DNA from: Immersiella caudata
Taxonomy: Eukaryota; Ascomycota; Sordariomycetes; Sordariales; Lasiosphaeriaceae
Reading direction: 5' to 3'
Length of the DNA stretch: 64,000 nt
NCBI GenBank assembly: GCA_030512335.1
Contig: JAULSU010000004.1
Coordinates: 5,766,001-5,830,000 of the forward strand
The notes below the pieces were generated by a model. That model did no database searches and was not told where the DNA came from. It saw only the letters and a program-made list of their open reading frames with translations. This document shows, one piece after another, positions 33,388 through 45,843 of this stretch (position 1 is its first letter; every line of letters begins with the position of its first letter). A program made the position numbers and the translations under genes.

Positions 33388-36300
33388 CTAGTTCCCAGTC
33401 AACTTCTTCCACCAGCTGCTCCTCGGGGTGACGTCCATGAAACCCGAGTTGCGACGGCTGTCACCACGGCCACCGCTCCCGTCGGACCCGTTACGGCGCT
33501 CCCGATCACGGTCACGATCACGATCACGATCACCCCTATCACGCTCCCCTCTCTCACGCTCCCTCTCCTCACGGCGTCTCCTCCGGCGCCTCTCCTCATC
33601 ATAGTCGTCCTGGACCATGCCCGCCTCAGCGTACTTGGCCTGGCGTCTGGCTCTGCGCAACTCACGACGGGCTTCGTCACTATCCACCTCGGCTTCGGCC
33701 TCTGGAGCCTCGACAACCGGCGGTGGCGGCGCGTCAGAGTGGTCCTTCACCCATGAAGACGTGCCCGAGTGCGGCCACGAATTCTCTCGCGACTTGCTGG
33801 GATACACGTAATCGTCTACCGGCTCGGATCTCCGGCGTGAGCTGCGCTCCTTCTCCCTCGCCTCCACCTCACGGGCTGCGCGACGGGCTTCCCGGCGACG
33901 ACGATGATCGTCTTCATCCTCGTTACCGGACTGCTCCGGCCGATGACTGCGCCGACGCTCATGGCGTTGAGCACGGGCTTCAGCCTCAGCCTCAGCGGCT
34001 TCGCGCTCCTTGCGTATTCTTCGGCGTTCAGCGCGCTCAGCGTCTTTCTCGGCAGTCCGTCTTTCTTCCTCCTCGCGCGCACGCTGGACACGACGCTCAG
34101 CGCGACGAGCTTCCTTTTCGTCTTGTCTACGCGCCTCCTCTTCTTCCTCTTGCCTCTTGCGGCGCTCGCGACGGGCCTCGTCCTTTGCGCGACGGGCTTC
34201 CTCTGCCGCGCGCTCGGTTGCGGCTCTCTCGGCTGCCTCTACCTCGGCGCGGCGGGCAGCGCGACGAGCAGCACGGCGGGCGTCTCGCTCGGGGTCTGTT
34301 GATGGCGCTTCAGGGGCGCGCTTGGCCGTCTCGTCGACCGCATACGTGCTGCGGCGGCGCGGCTCTGAGCGGGGCTCTGCCTTTGGTGTGAAGACACCGC
34401 CAAAGAGCGACGAGAATCCGGCAGGTTTCTTGGTCGCGCTAGAGTTGGAGCGCTTCAGGGAGGGCCGCGAGGGTGTGGCATCGGCCATGTCGACCATGAC
34501 GATATCGTCGTCTCGCGGGTATTGCTGTTGGGTCGCTGTCAGCATTTCGTCTCCATCGGGTATGCGATGCGAGCGCCCTACCTTTGACCTGCGGCGCTCC
34601 GCCTTATCAGGGCTGGGCTCGGCATCGTCAGTGCCAACCATGACGATGTCCTCCTCGTCATCATCGCCAACCTTCTTGATGCGTCGGCTGCTCGATCGCG
34701 GAGTGTCGACACCCAGAACCTTGGCTGCTTTGGAAGACATGGGCACGTCAGGGGGGGGACTCATGATGCCGTTGGTCATATCCACTGAGTGTCTGCGCGA
34801 GCTCGATTTGGTGCCAGAGCCATGTCGCTTCTCGCGCGTGGACGTCGAGCGCGAGAGGGGCGGCGTGCTTGCGAACACGCTAGAAAGCCGCGCCGGTGTT
34901 GGCGCTTCCCGGGGGCGCACCTTCTCATTCTTGTTATCCGACGAGGAAGACCTCTCCTCGCCCTTCTCAGCGGCGGAGGACTTCTTGCGAGAGCTCGACT
35001 CCTTCTCAGGCTTTGACCGCGACGACTTCTTGGGATCCTTGGAGGGCGTCGCTGACCACATGTTCCACGACGAGGAGCCCTCGCGACTGATCTTGGGCCG
35101 CTCCTTCCTCGATGACCGGACGGCTTCGCCTGGGGGACTCGGTGGAGAGTCGGGAACGGCGGGCGGCGGAGGCGGCGCGGGAGGTGGAGGCGAGTCGTCG
35201 ACGGCCTGCGGGGCTGCCGATGCCTTCTTGGACTTCTTGCCCGATTTCTTTTGCGGAGCCATGTCGATGACCTCTACGATATCATCATCATCTTCAAAAG
35301 GATAGCCGCCTGGGGGGATAGACCTCGATGCGCCCCTTGCGAAAGGTGGAGCTGCTGCTGCGGGAGGTGGAGGAGGCGGGGGCGGGGGCGCTTCGTCGAC
35401 GATGACGGCCTTGCCCTTGTCCTTCTTCTTGCTCTTCTTTTTATCCTCCTTGGACTCCCTGGGTGGCGCGACAGGCGGGGGCGGAGGTGGAGGTGGCGGC
35501 AGCGACTCTTTTGCGGATTGCGCGTCGTCGCTGTCGCCGTCGCTGTCAATGTCGCTGACCTCTGCGATCTTTGCGCTGGCCTTGGATTTCGACTTGGAGC
35601 CTGATTTGGCCTTGGAGTCATCGTCGGCTGACTCAAAGGCCTTGAGGCGATCGGCGATCTTGCCGCCGACAGCCTTCTTGGTCTTCATGTCGCGACTGGT
35701 GGGTTCGGTGGACGGTGAACTGGCTGCCCACACCGAGGTGGCCGCTGCCGCTGCACCAATACCAATCGCCCCTAGGGTGGCACCTTCCAGAACCCTGAAT
35801 GACTCAGCATTTTTAATCTCGCCTGACCGCGCAGTGGCACCCCAGCTATCAGCCACAGATCCCTTTTTAGATTTCGATGTCGACTTTTTGGCTGCACCCC
35901 AGAAGCTGAAGGGATCGTCCTCTGTCTCAGCTGCGGCTGCTGCCGAGTCGCTCGCCTTGCCCTTCCCCTTGCCCTTGGCATTGCGACTGGTCTCCTCCTC
36001 GTCGAGCAGCGCATCGATTTCTTCTGGTGTGAGCTCGATGCCCTTGAGGTCGTCGTCGTCGTCGTCCACGTCGAGGCCCTTCTTTTTGTCTTTTTCTCTT
36101 TCCTTTTCCTTCTTTTCCTCCTTTTCCTCCTTCTTGGACTTCTTCTTGGACTTCTTCGATGACGATGCAGCTGCAGCTGCTTCCTCGGCTTCTTGTCGCT
36201 CACGTTCGGCCTGCTCCTCAGCTTCGCGGATCGCCCGTTCTTTGGCTTCCTTGAGTGCTGCTTCGCGCTCACGCTCCTTTTCCCGCTCCTCAGCTTCGCG

Positions 36301-37992
36301 TGCTTCCTTCTCCTCGGCGCGCTTGGCAACGCTCTGGGTGAGCCTTTCGAACTTATCCTGCTCGTTCTTGCTCAGCTTGCCCTTCTTCCCACCCTTTGAC
36401 TTCTTGGCCTTGAGAGCCGCCAGCTCCGTCTCCTCCTGAGCAGCATCGGCTTCTTCGGTATCCTTGCGCTCCTGCTCTTCCGCTTCGGCCCGTGCCTTTT
36501 CTTCTTCTTCCAGTTGCTTGAGCTCCTCTTCTTCCTTCGCCGCGGCTTCCTCTTCTTCTTTGGCTTTCCGCTTCTTCTCTTCCTTCTCCATCTTTTCGCG
36601 CTCCTTCTTTGACAGTTTCGCGCCTTTGGAGTTGACCGGGGTAAGCGCAGTGAACGACGGATCCTCGTCCCATGGGTTGGTGTCTAGTAGATTTGTCTCA
36701 GCGAAGTCCATTGACGGAGGCGTTGGTGCCTGCGGTGGTGCGTCGTCGGCGAGTGCCTGCTTCCGCGACTTACCCTTCTTCTTGGAACCACTGCCCCACC
36801 CCCAGGTATCATCATCGGCCTTCCCATCCTTGGCCTCCTCGACCGAGTCTGGCTGCCGGGACTCCATATCGGCCGTGTCTGTGACTTCAACGGGCGCGTT
36901 TTTACTCTCCTTGCCCTTCTTCTTTTTCTTGGACGATGTCGTCAGGCCCCAAGTGTCGTCCTCTTTCGGCTCCTCGATATTGTCGGGCTTAAGCGACTTC
37001 TCGTCATCGCCCTTCTTCTTCTTGTCCTTACCAGTGCTCCAGGAGCCGAAAAAGTCGTCCTCCTTGGACTTCTCGTCGTCTTTGTTGTCAAAGTCGACGA
37101 GGAGATTGGTGGACGTCTTCTTGCTCTTCTTGTCAGCCTTCGAGCCCCAGTTCATCCAATCATCATTGTTTTCCGCCGCCGCGTTGTCGTCGGCCTTGGT
37201 CTTCTTGTCCTTCTTGCCGGTGCCCCAAGTATCCCACGTATCGTCGGCCTTTTCTTCGACCTTGGTTTCTTCAACGGCACCCTTCTTCCCCTTCTTCTTG
37301 TCCTTCTTCGAAGTGCTGACAGAGCCCCAGAAGTCGTCTTCATCTTTCTTCTCAGGTTCAGGTTCAGCCACAGGCTCCGGCTCCGGCTCTGGATCTTTGG
37401 ACTTCCCCTTCTTCTTCTTGTCCTTCTCCTTCTTAGACGACCCGAACCCCCAGAGATCGTCGTCGTTCTTCTCCTCTTTGGCTGGCTCCGGTTCTGGCTC
37501 TGGCTCAGGCTCTGGCTCAGCGTCTTTGCCCTTCTTCTTCTTCTTGTCTTTCTTGGACGTCGACACACCCCAGATATCTTCCTCCTCCTTTTTCTCGGGC
37601 TCGGGGGCCGGCTCGGGCTCAGGGGCTAGCTCAACCTCGCCCTTCTTTTTCTTCTTCTTGTCCTTCTTCGAAGAGGAAACAGCGAAGCCCCAATCATCCT
37701 CGTCCTTCTTTTCAGGCTCCGGTTCCGGCTCTGGCTCTGGTTCAAGCTCCGGTTCCTTAATTGGCTCCGGATCTTCCTTGCCCTTCTTCTTCTTCTTGTC
37801 CTTCTTCGTGCCTGTGCTGATCGAAGCCCAGAAGTCGTCTTCGTCCTTCTTCTCCGGCTCAGGCTCGGGGACAACCTCCGGTTCTGGTTCCAGTTCCGGC
37901 TCTGGATCCTTCTTCCCTTTCTTTTTCTTATCTTTCTTCGACGTGCTGAAACCCCACATGTCGTCATCGTCCTTCTTTTCCTCCTTGGCAGG

Positions 37993-38025
<33 letters not shown>

Positions 38026-41000
38026 TTTGACAGGCTCAGGATCAGCAGCAGCGCCCTTCTTCTTCTTTTTGTCCTTCTTAGAGGTGGTAGCGCTGAAGCC
38101 CCACATATCATCTTCGTCTTTCTTCTCCGGCTCGGGCTCAGGGGTTGGCTCTGGCTCTGGCTCCTTGATCGGCTCCGGATCGGCAGTTGCTCCCTTCTTC
38201 TTTTTCTTGTCCTTCTTCGAGGTGGCAGTGCCGAACCCCCACAGGTCGTCATCGTCCTTCTTCTCCTCCTTGACGGGCTCCGGCTCAGGCTCAGGCTCCG
38301 GATCCTTGGGTGGTTCCGGGGCAGCGACCTCTGCTCCTTTCTTACCCTTCTTCTTCTTGTCCTTCTTGGAGGAGGACACGGCAAAACCCAAGTCATCATC
38401 TGCCTTGGCTGGCTCGGGCTCAGGTTCAGGTTCAGGCTCGGGCTCGGGCTCGGGTTCCTTCACTGACTCGGGTTCGGCAGCAGCACCCTTCTTCTTCTTC
38501 TTGGTGGTGGTCGTGCTGAACCCCCACATATCATCCTCATCCTTCTTCTCCTCCTTCACAGGTTCCGGCTCGGGCTCAGGTTCCTTGATGGGCTCGGCGA
38601 CAACGGCACCCTTCTTCTTCTTCTTATCCTTTTTGGAGGATGACACGGAAAAGCCCCAGCCGTCTTCTGCCTTGGCTGGTTCAGGCTCAGGTTCGGGGTC
38701 TTTCTCCGGCTCGGGCTCTGGTTCGGGTTCCTTGACTGGCTCAGGCTCGGCGACGACAGCCCCCTTCTTCTTTTTCTTGTCCTTCTTGCTCGTGGCACCG
38801 AAAGACCAGGGATCTTCGGCGGGCTTCTCTTCCTCCTTGGGGGGCTCGGGCTCAGGGTCTTTGGGAGGTTCCGGTTCAGGCTCGGGGTCGTCCCAGATAG
38901 AAGCCTTCTTTTTCTTCTTGTCCTTTTTGCTTGTGGCAGTCGTACCGAAGGACCACCCATCGTCGGCGGGCTTCTCCTCCTTCGGCGGATCAGGTTCCGG
39001 TTCCTTGACGGGTTCGGGCTCCGGCTCCGGGTCATCCCAAATGGAAGCCTTCTTCTTTTTCTTGTCCTTCTTGGTGGCGGTCGTTCCCCACCCGAAGTCA
39101 TCGGCAGGGGGGTCTTCCTTCTTTTCTTCTTCGACAGGAGGGGGAGGCACTTCTTCGACTACCTCTTCGATGATACCGCCTTTCTTCTTCTTCTTGTCCT
39201 TCTTAGAGGAGGTAACGGCGAAACCCCAGTCGTCCGCGGGGGGGTCTTCTTTCTTGTCTTCGACCTTGGGCTCCTCAGGGGGAGGGGGAGGGGGAGGCGC
39301 TTCCTCGACAAGGGCATTCTTACCTTTCTTCTTCTTCTTGGAGGTTGTCGTTGTTGTCGTGGCCCAGAAGTCGTCTTCCTTCTTCTCTTCCTTGACTGGT
39401 TCCGGCTCCGGTTCGGGTTCGGGTTCGGGTTCCGGCTCCGGCTCCTTTGGAGGCTCCTCGACAATGGCATTCTTACCTTTCTTCTTCTTCTTGGATGACG
39501 TCGTTGTGGTAGCGGTTATCACGGTTCCCCATCCCCAGAGGTCATCAGCGTTGCTCTTTGCTTGCTCAGGCTCGGGTTCAGGTTCGGGCTCTAGCGGCGG
39601 GTCGGGTTCCTTGGGAGGCTCGGGCTCAGCCATCGCACCCTTGCCCTTCTTTTTCTTCTTCGCAGTGCCGACCGCACCCCAGCCATCGTCAACCAGAGGG
39701 TCAGGTACCGGCTCGGGCTTCGGGGACGCCTCCACTTTTGTCTCCTCGACGACGGTGAGCCCGCCCTTCTTCTTCTTCTTGTCCTTCTTAGACGTGGAAA
39801 ACCAGTCGTCTTCAGGGAGTGGGTCGGCTGCGGGTGCCGGTTCGGGTTCGGGTGCCGGTTCTTCCTTCTTAGTAGAACCCCATCCCCACGTATCCCCTCC
39901 GCCAGAGGTCGTGTCCTTCTCCGGTTCGGGATCCGCGCCCCAGATGCTGGCCTTTTTCTTCTTATCCTTCGCAGAGGTGAAGCCGAATGAGAAACCCGCG
40001 TCATCCTCTTTTTTCTCGGGCTCTTCGGTGATATCATCACCCCCGAATGAACCAAAACTGATGGTGGTCTTCCCCTTCTTCTTTGGCTTGCCCCAGGGGT
40101 TGTCACCGCCATCGGTCTCGTCTTTAGACGCAGTGTCAGCCTTGGTACCGCTGAAATCCCACGTAGAGCTCCCACTATTGCCGGTGTCCCAATTTGAACC
40201 CCAAGTGCCGAAAGTGGATGTCGTCTTGGTCGTTATGTTTGCCCCAAAATTTATTCCCAGTGACCCGGACCCGAGAGAGGGCCCGGTATCCTCGAGCTTG
40301 ATGTCGTCGAAGCCGCTGTCGAGGCCGGCTGAGCCGAGGGTGGGCAACCCAAAGTCCAGGGTCGACTTTCTCTCTTCGGGTGGAGGGTCTGGCACTGCTG
40401 CCGCTGCCGCGCCCTTCTTCCCCTTCTTTCCCTTCTTGGTGGGCACCGCTGAAAAGTCACCCCAAATGTCTTTGTTAACCGTTAGGTCGCTAGTAGCCTC
40501 CTTTTTCTCCTCCTCTATCGGTTCCTCCTTCTTCTCTTCTTCTTTCGGTTCCTCCTTCTTGTCATCCTTCTTATCGTCGCCACCACTGCCTCCAGCACCG
40601 CCGGCGTCCCCGCCTCCGGCATCGCCACCGGAATTACCGTCGCCGTTTTTATCCTCATCACCACCGCCGTCATTGTTCTTGTCGTCGGTGGGGGGATTGT
40701 TGGCGTTCGGTTTTGCCGCGGTCTTGTTGTTGGGTTTCTTCTTCTTGGCCATCTGGACAAAACCCTCATCGCTGTTGAATTCCACCTCATAGCTACTGGT
40801 CGGGTCGGAGAAGAGATCGTTATCTTGGCGACGGGGGTTTTGCCCAGAGCCGGAACCGGCAGCGTCGAGATCGACAAGTCCCGTGAAGTGATGGCCGCGG
40901 CGAGCTAGCTTATCACCGTCGGTACGGCCGCAGGGGCTGGACGGGAAAAGTTCGGGCTCATCATCGAACGGAAGGAGGGGTGGCTGCACAGCAGGGCCAC

Positions 41001-41340
41001 GAGTCCGCTTCGGACGTCCATTAGGAACGACGAGCGGTTTGGCAATGGGTCGGGGGCGGCCAGAGGGGGAAGACGAAGCCTGTCAAACAAACACACGCGT
41101 CAGGGGCTGAAATGTTGGCAATCTTGCACATTGGGCAAGACTCACCTCCTTTTGGGTGCAGAGAAGGACCCAGCGCTGGGCAATAAGGTCCAGTCTCGCT
41201 CTCACAATGAGGGCATCCACTCGCTGGATTGCCTCCTCTTCATCCCACCCAGTCGTCCTCGTCGAATGCCGGGTCTTTGGCGAGCCATATGCGGCGGCGT
41301 CTGCCCAGCTGTCGCGGAGCGTGAGAACCTCGGCGGCCAT
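33388..41340 (-). CDS. Giant WG/lysine-repeat protein of unknown function (about 2630 residues)
   Basis: Two exons on the minus strand, 41340-41146 and 41079-33388, phase 0, giving 2628 residues. The second exon is one open frame of 7.7 kb. Residues 1-120 are unique (MAAEVLTLRDSWADAAAYGS start, a helical segment ending LIAQRWVLLCTQKE). About residues 265-1510 hold some 30 units with the pattern D-D-x-W-G-F-(S/T)n-KKDKKKKKG, then a short apolar link, then (EP)n and KEEKK. Strongly basic and strongly acidic blocks thus alternate. Next come a long charged coiled-coil-like region rich in E, K, R and A, several proline runs, more R/E helices (AERAATERAAEEARRAKDEA type), and a basic C-terminus ending SSWWKKLTGN. 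There is no signal peptide, membrane segment or enzyme motif. A 57-nt in-frame stretch (34581-34525) has donor, branch and acceptor signals and may be an intron. Function unknown. Confidence 0.82.
36755..40470 (-). repeat. Coding repeat array of the giant gene (about 30 W/K units)
   Basis: Each unit is about 35-65 codons and contains one W-G-type motif and one KKDKKKKKG-type motif, separated by Glu-Pro runs. The units differ in length and in the W context (LWGFGTATS, MWGFSATTS, DWGFAVSSS, TWGWGSGS), so this is an old, diverged array rather than a fresh expansion. On the plus strand it appears as repeated CCCTTCTTCTTCTTCTTGTC words. Confidence 0.85.
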
Positions 41341-44300
41341 CCTGATAGTCGAAGGGGTTCACACAAAGCCGGCGAGCGGTTGTCAAACTCATGTGTTCTG
41401 CTGTATACCTCGGTAGGTATGGGCCAAGATCGAGGGGGTTTTGCACGTAGGGTTGTCAAGGGGAGGGAGAGTGCTCGTAGGGGAGCAGCAGCTCGAGATG
41501 CGCTTCTGGCAGACAGTCGCGTGCCGTGCCTTTGAGCCGCGGGTATCGTCGTGAGCAGGCGTAGCCAGGAGTCGCGGCGAGGGAGAAAAAAAAGTACACA
41601 CAACAGCGCGATTACAGGGGGTGGCAGAAGGGCTCGAATTCCCGACCGCTTTTCTTCTCGCGTCTTTTCCCCTTTCCCTTTGCACGGCGAATTCTGGCCT
41701 GGTGCAAAAAGATTCGTCGCCCAGGTGAAAATGGCCTTGTTCAAGAGCCAATAGCCCGCGTGGATCTGGCAGCGAAGACACCGGGAGGACGGGGATTGGT
41801 GCGTCGTCCAGGTTCTGCCGTGCTGTGCAACCACACACCGCCGGTGTTTCTGCTTGAGGCAAGGCTTCGGTGTGAGTGGTCCGGGTAGGTACCAATTGTC
41901 AAACGGAAACGGGCAGGCAAAAGGAGGGCGAAAAGAGCCCAGCTTGGTAGGTGTCGTCCCAATGTGTACGCAGTGCGGTCAAGGGAGAGCACTCATGCAC
42001 GACGCACAGCGGGAAGTCCTGGGCTGCCGGAGCACAATCGGGGCGGCCAAGACAGTGCAGTGCAGGGGCGCGGGATACCTCGCAGCACACCCTGTCGCTG
42101 TCGACAAATTAGTGAGGCGCGCCTCGTCCGCCTTATTGTTTACGTTCGTTCGCAGAGGGTGTTACCGAGAGAGGACGACGAAGGTGACCGATTTCCTCTT
42201 CGTCTTGCAAAAAGGGCGGCGCAGAACTCCTGCTTTGCGACACGCACATCCCGGCGCACACCGTCGCCCCTTGAGATATAAACCTTGGCCCCGCGGATGG
42301 TCACTGGTGTGACAGCCTGTGTGACGGCTCGAGTGGGAAATTTTGCTGGATGGCTGGGGCCACACGTCATTGGTCGCTGCGGGGGGGACACGGTGGAGGG
42401 ATGAACTTCAACCCACCATCTCCAAGGCCCGGGCAGGCACATGGGCAGTTGTCGCATGTGCGAGCGAAAGGAGGGGAACAGTAGTGATGGTGCTCTGCGT
42501 AGACTACTTTGGGCCGCCGTGCTCCATGCACCCGAGGCAATGTATCTGCTCGTCCCGACGGCCCTCAAACAGCCTAGAATTGCCCACGAAGTGACATGCC
42601 ATCGCGGGCGGACCCTACATGCCTGCCCAATCGTTGGCGGCACTACCGCCGACCTTACCCCGGCACAACCAGCCAAAACCCCCCACCTGCTGACCTCGAA
42701 CGGGTGTGGGTTGTCTGGACACCCGTCAGTCTGCCCGTTCAACAAGGTGAGCGGCTCTCTTCGCGGGTGTCTCTTTCGTATGGACGCCGTCCGTTCGTCT
42801 CACGTTGGCCGACGTCGTTTGGCCTCGTGCAACGTCTGGCAAGGCCACAAGCAAACGAGCCAAAAACCAAAAAAAAGAAAAAAAAATGTGTGTATCGCCA
42901 CGCCCTGGCCTCTGCCGTTACCCTTATCGCTGGCGAGCCAGGGATGATGGCAGGGCTGCGGGGTTGGTAACGACAGCCATCCCGGTGCACCGTGCCGAGA
43001 AACGCTCAAGCCCTTGATCCTCACCTCCGAAGCGGATTGCTCGCCTTGCTGCAAGGCGCGCCGGCAGCCGATGTCTTGACCTGAGGCTCCTCCTGTCCGT
43101 CATGTTCTGCTTCACTAGAGTAGGCACGAAAAGAGCCAGAGTGGTCAAAGAAAATTTTCGCCCGGTGATGCGCAGGCCGTCCATGGACATTTGCTGGCGA
43201 TGCCATGCAAGACAACAATTTCGCCGTGCATCGAGGACATGAAGGCGAGAACAGCAGCAAATCGGCTTCGCGCATCTTGCGTAATAGGTTCCCACTACGC
43301 CGCAGCTGGGCAGCCATGCGCCTTTAGTCGATGTGTCTGATACCTCGACGTGTTTGAACTCCCCACGGCCAAGAGGACAACGAGAGGGAGCGCGCTCGTT
43401 CGTGCTGGTTGAGAGGACGAATGACGAACGTGGAAATCGCCTGGAAGCCAGGGGTGCGCGGGGTTGTTGGGTTCCAGTGCCCGCTCCCGCATCCCAAAAA
43501 GGCATGGCTCCAGAAGCCGCCTTCCTCACCGCTAGAACTGAGATGAAACACAGGCCCTTCGCTGGTCCACTTGTGGGCAGAAACGGAAAGAGCGCGCAGA
43601 GGGAAATATGTGCCCAAAATGTAAACAGACCCTTTGGTTTATTGACGAATTTGACGAACCGCGGTTCGCTGTCTTGGGTGCTCCATGCGGACAACGCGAC
43701 GTGAGCGGACGATGCTCGCGGCGCGTGGGGCGGCGGCCGCACACTACACGCCGGGCTCTCCCGGCACTCGCCATTCGCCGTGCAACTCGGTGTCGATGGT
43801 GTTCTCCGTGCTGTTCCCCGATTTGTCACTTCAGCTCGGGGGTGTTCGCGCCAACTCATGCGGTGCTCTACACCCTCAACTCGGCGATTGATTAAACACG
43901 GCAGTTTGGATGTTGATGTTCCCCGGCTTAGGAACTTTGGCTTCTCACCATTGAGGCTTACGCAGCCTCCAGATGAGAGGAGGTCACCAACCATAAATAC
44001 CCACCAGTCACGTCGGTGGCGATGCGTCTCAAATAACTCATCGCTCCGCCGGCTCAAGTTCCCGTCACGGGGGACGGGGGCAGACAGTCCAGCAGGCTGG
44101 GAGCTTGCTCCCTCCTCACGGCAGTCTTGCCGATGCTCCCTTGCAACCTGGAAGCTTTCCTTAGCTACGGGTTAGGTGGATACAGCCATGCAAGGGGCAT
44201 TCCCAGGGTTTTGCCACTGTCATGTTTCGAATCACGGTCCGTTTCAGGTAACGACCGCTCGGCCCAGCGACGGGACGCTCTCTCAGAGTTGCCAAGGTAG

Positions 44301-45018
44301 CCACTGGCGAAACAAAGGGAGCTGAAGGGGGGTTTGACGAGGCGTGCCCATGATCGCAGGCGCCGCCATCATCTGACATGTATGCCCGTATTGTCCAGTA
44401 GGTAGTGATTGATCGGCTCGTACTGGGCTTGCTGACTGCCTGAGCACCCGCCGCCTGCCCGACGCATGCTCGCTCGCTCGGTGGCTTCGCAAAGCTGGAC
44501 CTGAAAACAAAACCGTCAGCCAATCCGCACCAGTCTGCGCCGCGGTCGGTTGGGGAAGTAAAGCCTCAATTCAACCTCACTCGACCCGGGTGCTGCGCGT
44601 CCCGAACCCGCACTACATCCGGCACTGGAAGAAGCTGAACCGCTGGAGCTTTGGAGGTCAGCTCAGCGTCGCCGTGCATCTGCGCATCCACCATATGTCG
44701 TCTGTCTCAATTCTATCCTGCCATCCCGTCACCGTCCCCCCCTGCGCATCCCGATCCAGATCCAGACCCAAAGCTATATATCGCGTGGCTCGGCCACCAC
44801 GCGCCCGGTCTTGGCACCTCCGATAAGCTTCCTTGACCCCAAGCTCCCCTTACCCTCCAGCGACCAGCACCTCAGCCCTACGGCCCTACGGCGACCGAGT
44901 CGCATCGAACGGCGATTCAGGCCCTCCCCCAGACCCAACCCAACACGGTTGATCCATCCACAACAGCAGCAGCAGCAAACTCTCTCCTGGCCAGAACTGC
45001 TAGGTCGAGCTTGCGGCC
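41341..45018. other. 3.7-kb region without a supportable gene
   Basis: Between divergent starts of the giant gene (-) and the DUF7053-type gene (+). Several open frames of 200-380 codons occur, but their composition (Arg, Ser, Pro, Cys, His rich), lack of motifs and mutual overlap on both strands point to chance frames in GC-rich DNA. The last 200 bases before the right-hand gene are pyrimidine-rich, like a promoter. Confidence 0.45.
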
Positions 45019-45843
45019 ATGAGCTTCACCGCGGTCACCAAGGTGCCGTTACCAGCACACGTCCCACCCGATGCCGCCATCGCCCTCCTCCAAACCTACC
45101 GACCGCTCATCGAGGCAAACCCACATCTGGTGTCCTACGAGCGGCGCAGCGTCGGCATCCACGAAGTGGTAGACGACCCCTTTTTCCGCGACGACGGCCA
45201 GCGCCTGCAGGCGTTCAACGTCTACCAGCGCATCACCATCATTCCCGGCGTGGGTTCCTGGGCGACCAAGGACGTCGTGGTAACGGGCGTCTTCCAATCC
45301 GTAAAAAACGGTTGTCGCTGCCGCGCCGATGCTTCCGGCGGCGTGACAGTGCGCAGTCGCTACGAGATCCGCCGCCGCGGTGAAGTCCCCGACATCACCA
45401 GCAAGCCGGAGGCTCCTCCCGGTCCAAGAGATGGTGACCATGAACTCGTCGAGATCGCCGAGGTTTCCTGCGGCGCCTTGGTGAAGCCCTTTGTCCGGCA
45501 CAGCTTTTCCACTTCCCACAACGAGATCCTGCAGCGGGTCATGGACGAGGTAGTGCAAAAGTACGACGCACAGCAAACCGGTGCAATCTCAGGCTACGAG
45601 CGGACGAAGCCGTCTGCCCCGTCAAACTATGACCCTCCGCGGCCAGCCACGACGTACGAAGTGCAGACGCACTACGCAACGCAGGATTACGGAGCACCGC
45701 GGCCGGCGTCGAATTACGAGGTACAATCTACGTTGCCGTCGAGCTACAGCGCACAACCTCCTCCGCCCGTGCAGAGCTACAACGCACAGCAACAGCAAGG
45801 GCGAGCACCACCTGTATCGCAACCACCTGGGAACTTTATTTAG
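45019..45843 (+). CDS. DUF7053-type fungal protein
   Basis: A single exon of 274 residues. The first 185 residues form a fungal domain I recognise as DUF7053-like: MSFTAVTKVPLPAHVPPDAA, then SYERRSVGIHEVVDDPFFRD, QRLQAFNVYQRITIIPGVGS and GCRCRADASGGVTVRSRYEI. The alternation of strands and the hydrophobic pattern suggest an SRPBCC/START-like ligand-binding fold, but that is inference. The C-terminal 80 residues are disordered, with Tyr-centred repeats (PPRPATTYEV, APRPASNYEV, PSSYSAQ, QSYNAQQQQ). No targeting signal is visible. Function is unknown. Confidence 0.85.
   Translation: MSFTAVTKVPLPAHVPPDAAIALLQTYRPLIEANPHLVSYERRSVGIHEVVDDPFFRDDGQRLQAFNVYQRITIIPGVGSWATKDVVVTGVFQSVKNGCRCRADASGGVTVRSRYEIRRRGEVPDITSKPEAPPGPRDGDHELVEIAEVSCGALVKPFVRHSFSTSHNEILQRVMDEVVQKYDAQQTGAISGYERTKPSAPSNYDPPRPATTYEVQTHYATQDYGAPRPASNYEVQSTLPSSYSAQPPPPVQSYNAQQQQGRAPPVSQPPGNFI

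Noticed and set aside
34010..35305. Long plus-strand frame of 431 codons opposite the giant gene
   Set aside because: Again the reverse of Arg/Glu-rich helices and Pro runs; no domain and no separate promoter signs.
36464..40792. A 1442-codon open frame on the plus strand, rich in Ser, Phe, Gly and Pro
   Set aside because: It is the antisense of the giant gene's K/EP repeats: GAG-CCG and AAG runs read backward give Ser/Gly and Phe/Leu without stops. It has no unique sequence of its own.
41341..41446. Possible extra 5' exon of the giant gene (MSLTTARRLCVNPFDYQ)
   Set aside because: It is contiguous with the start exon but in another frame, with no intron to bridge them; the ATG at 41340 suffices.
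42924..44057. Minus-strand open frame of 377 codons in the 41-45 kb interval
   Set aside because: Random-looking composition rich in Arg, Ser, Pro and Cys, no motif, and equally long overlapping frames on the other strand.
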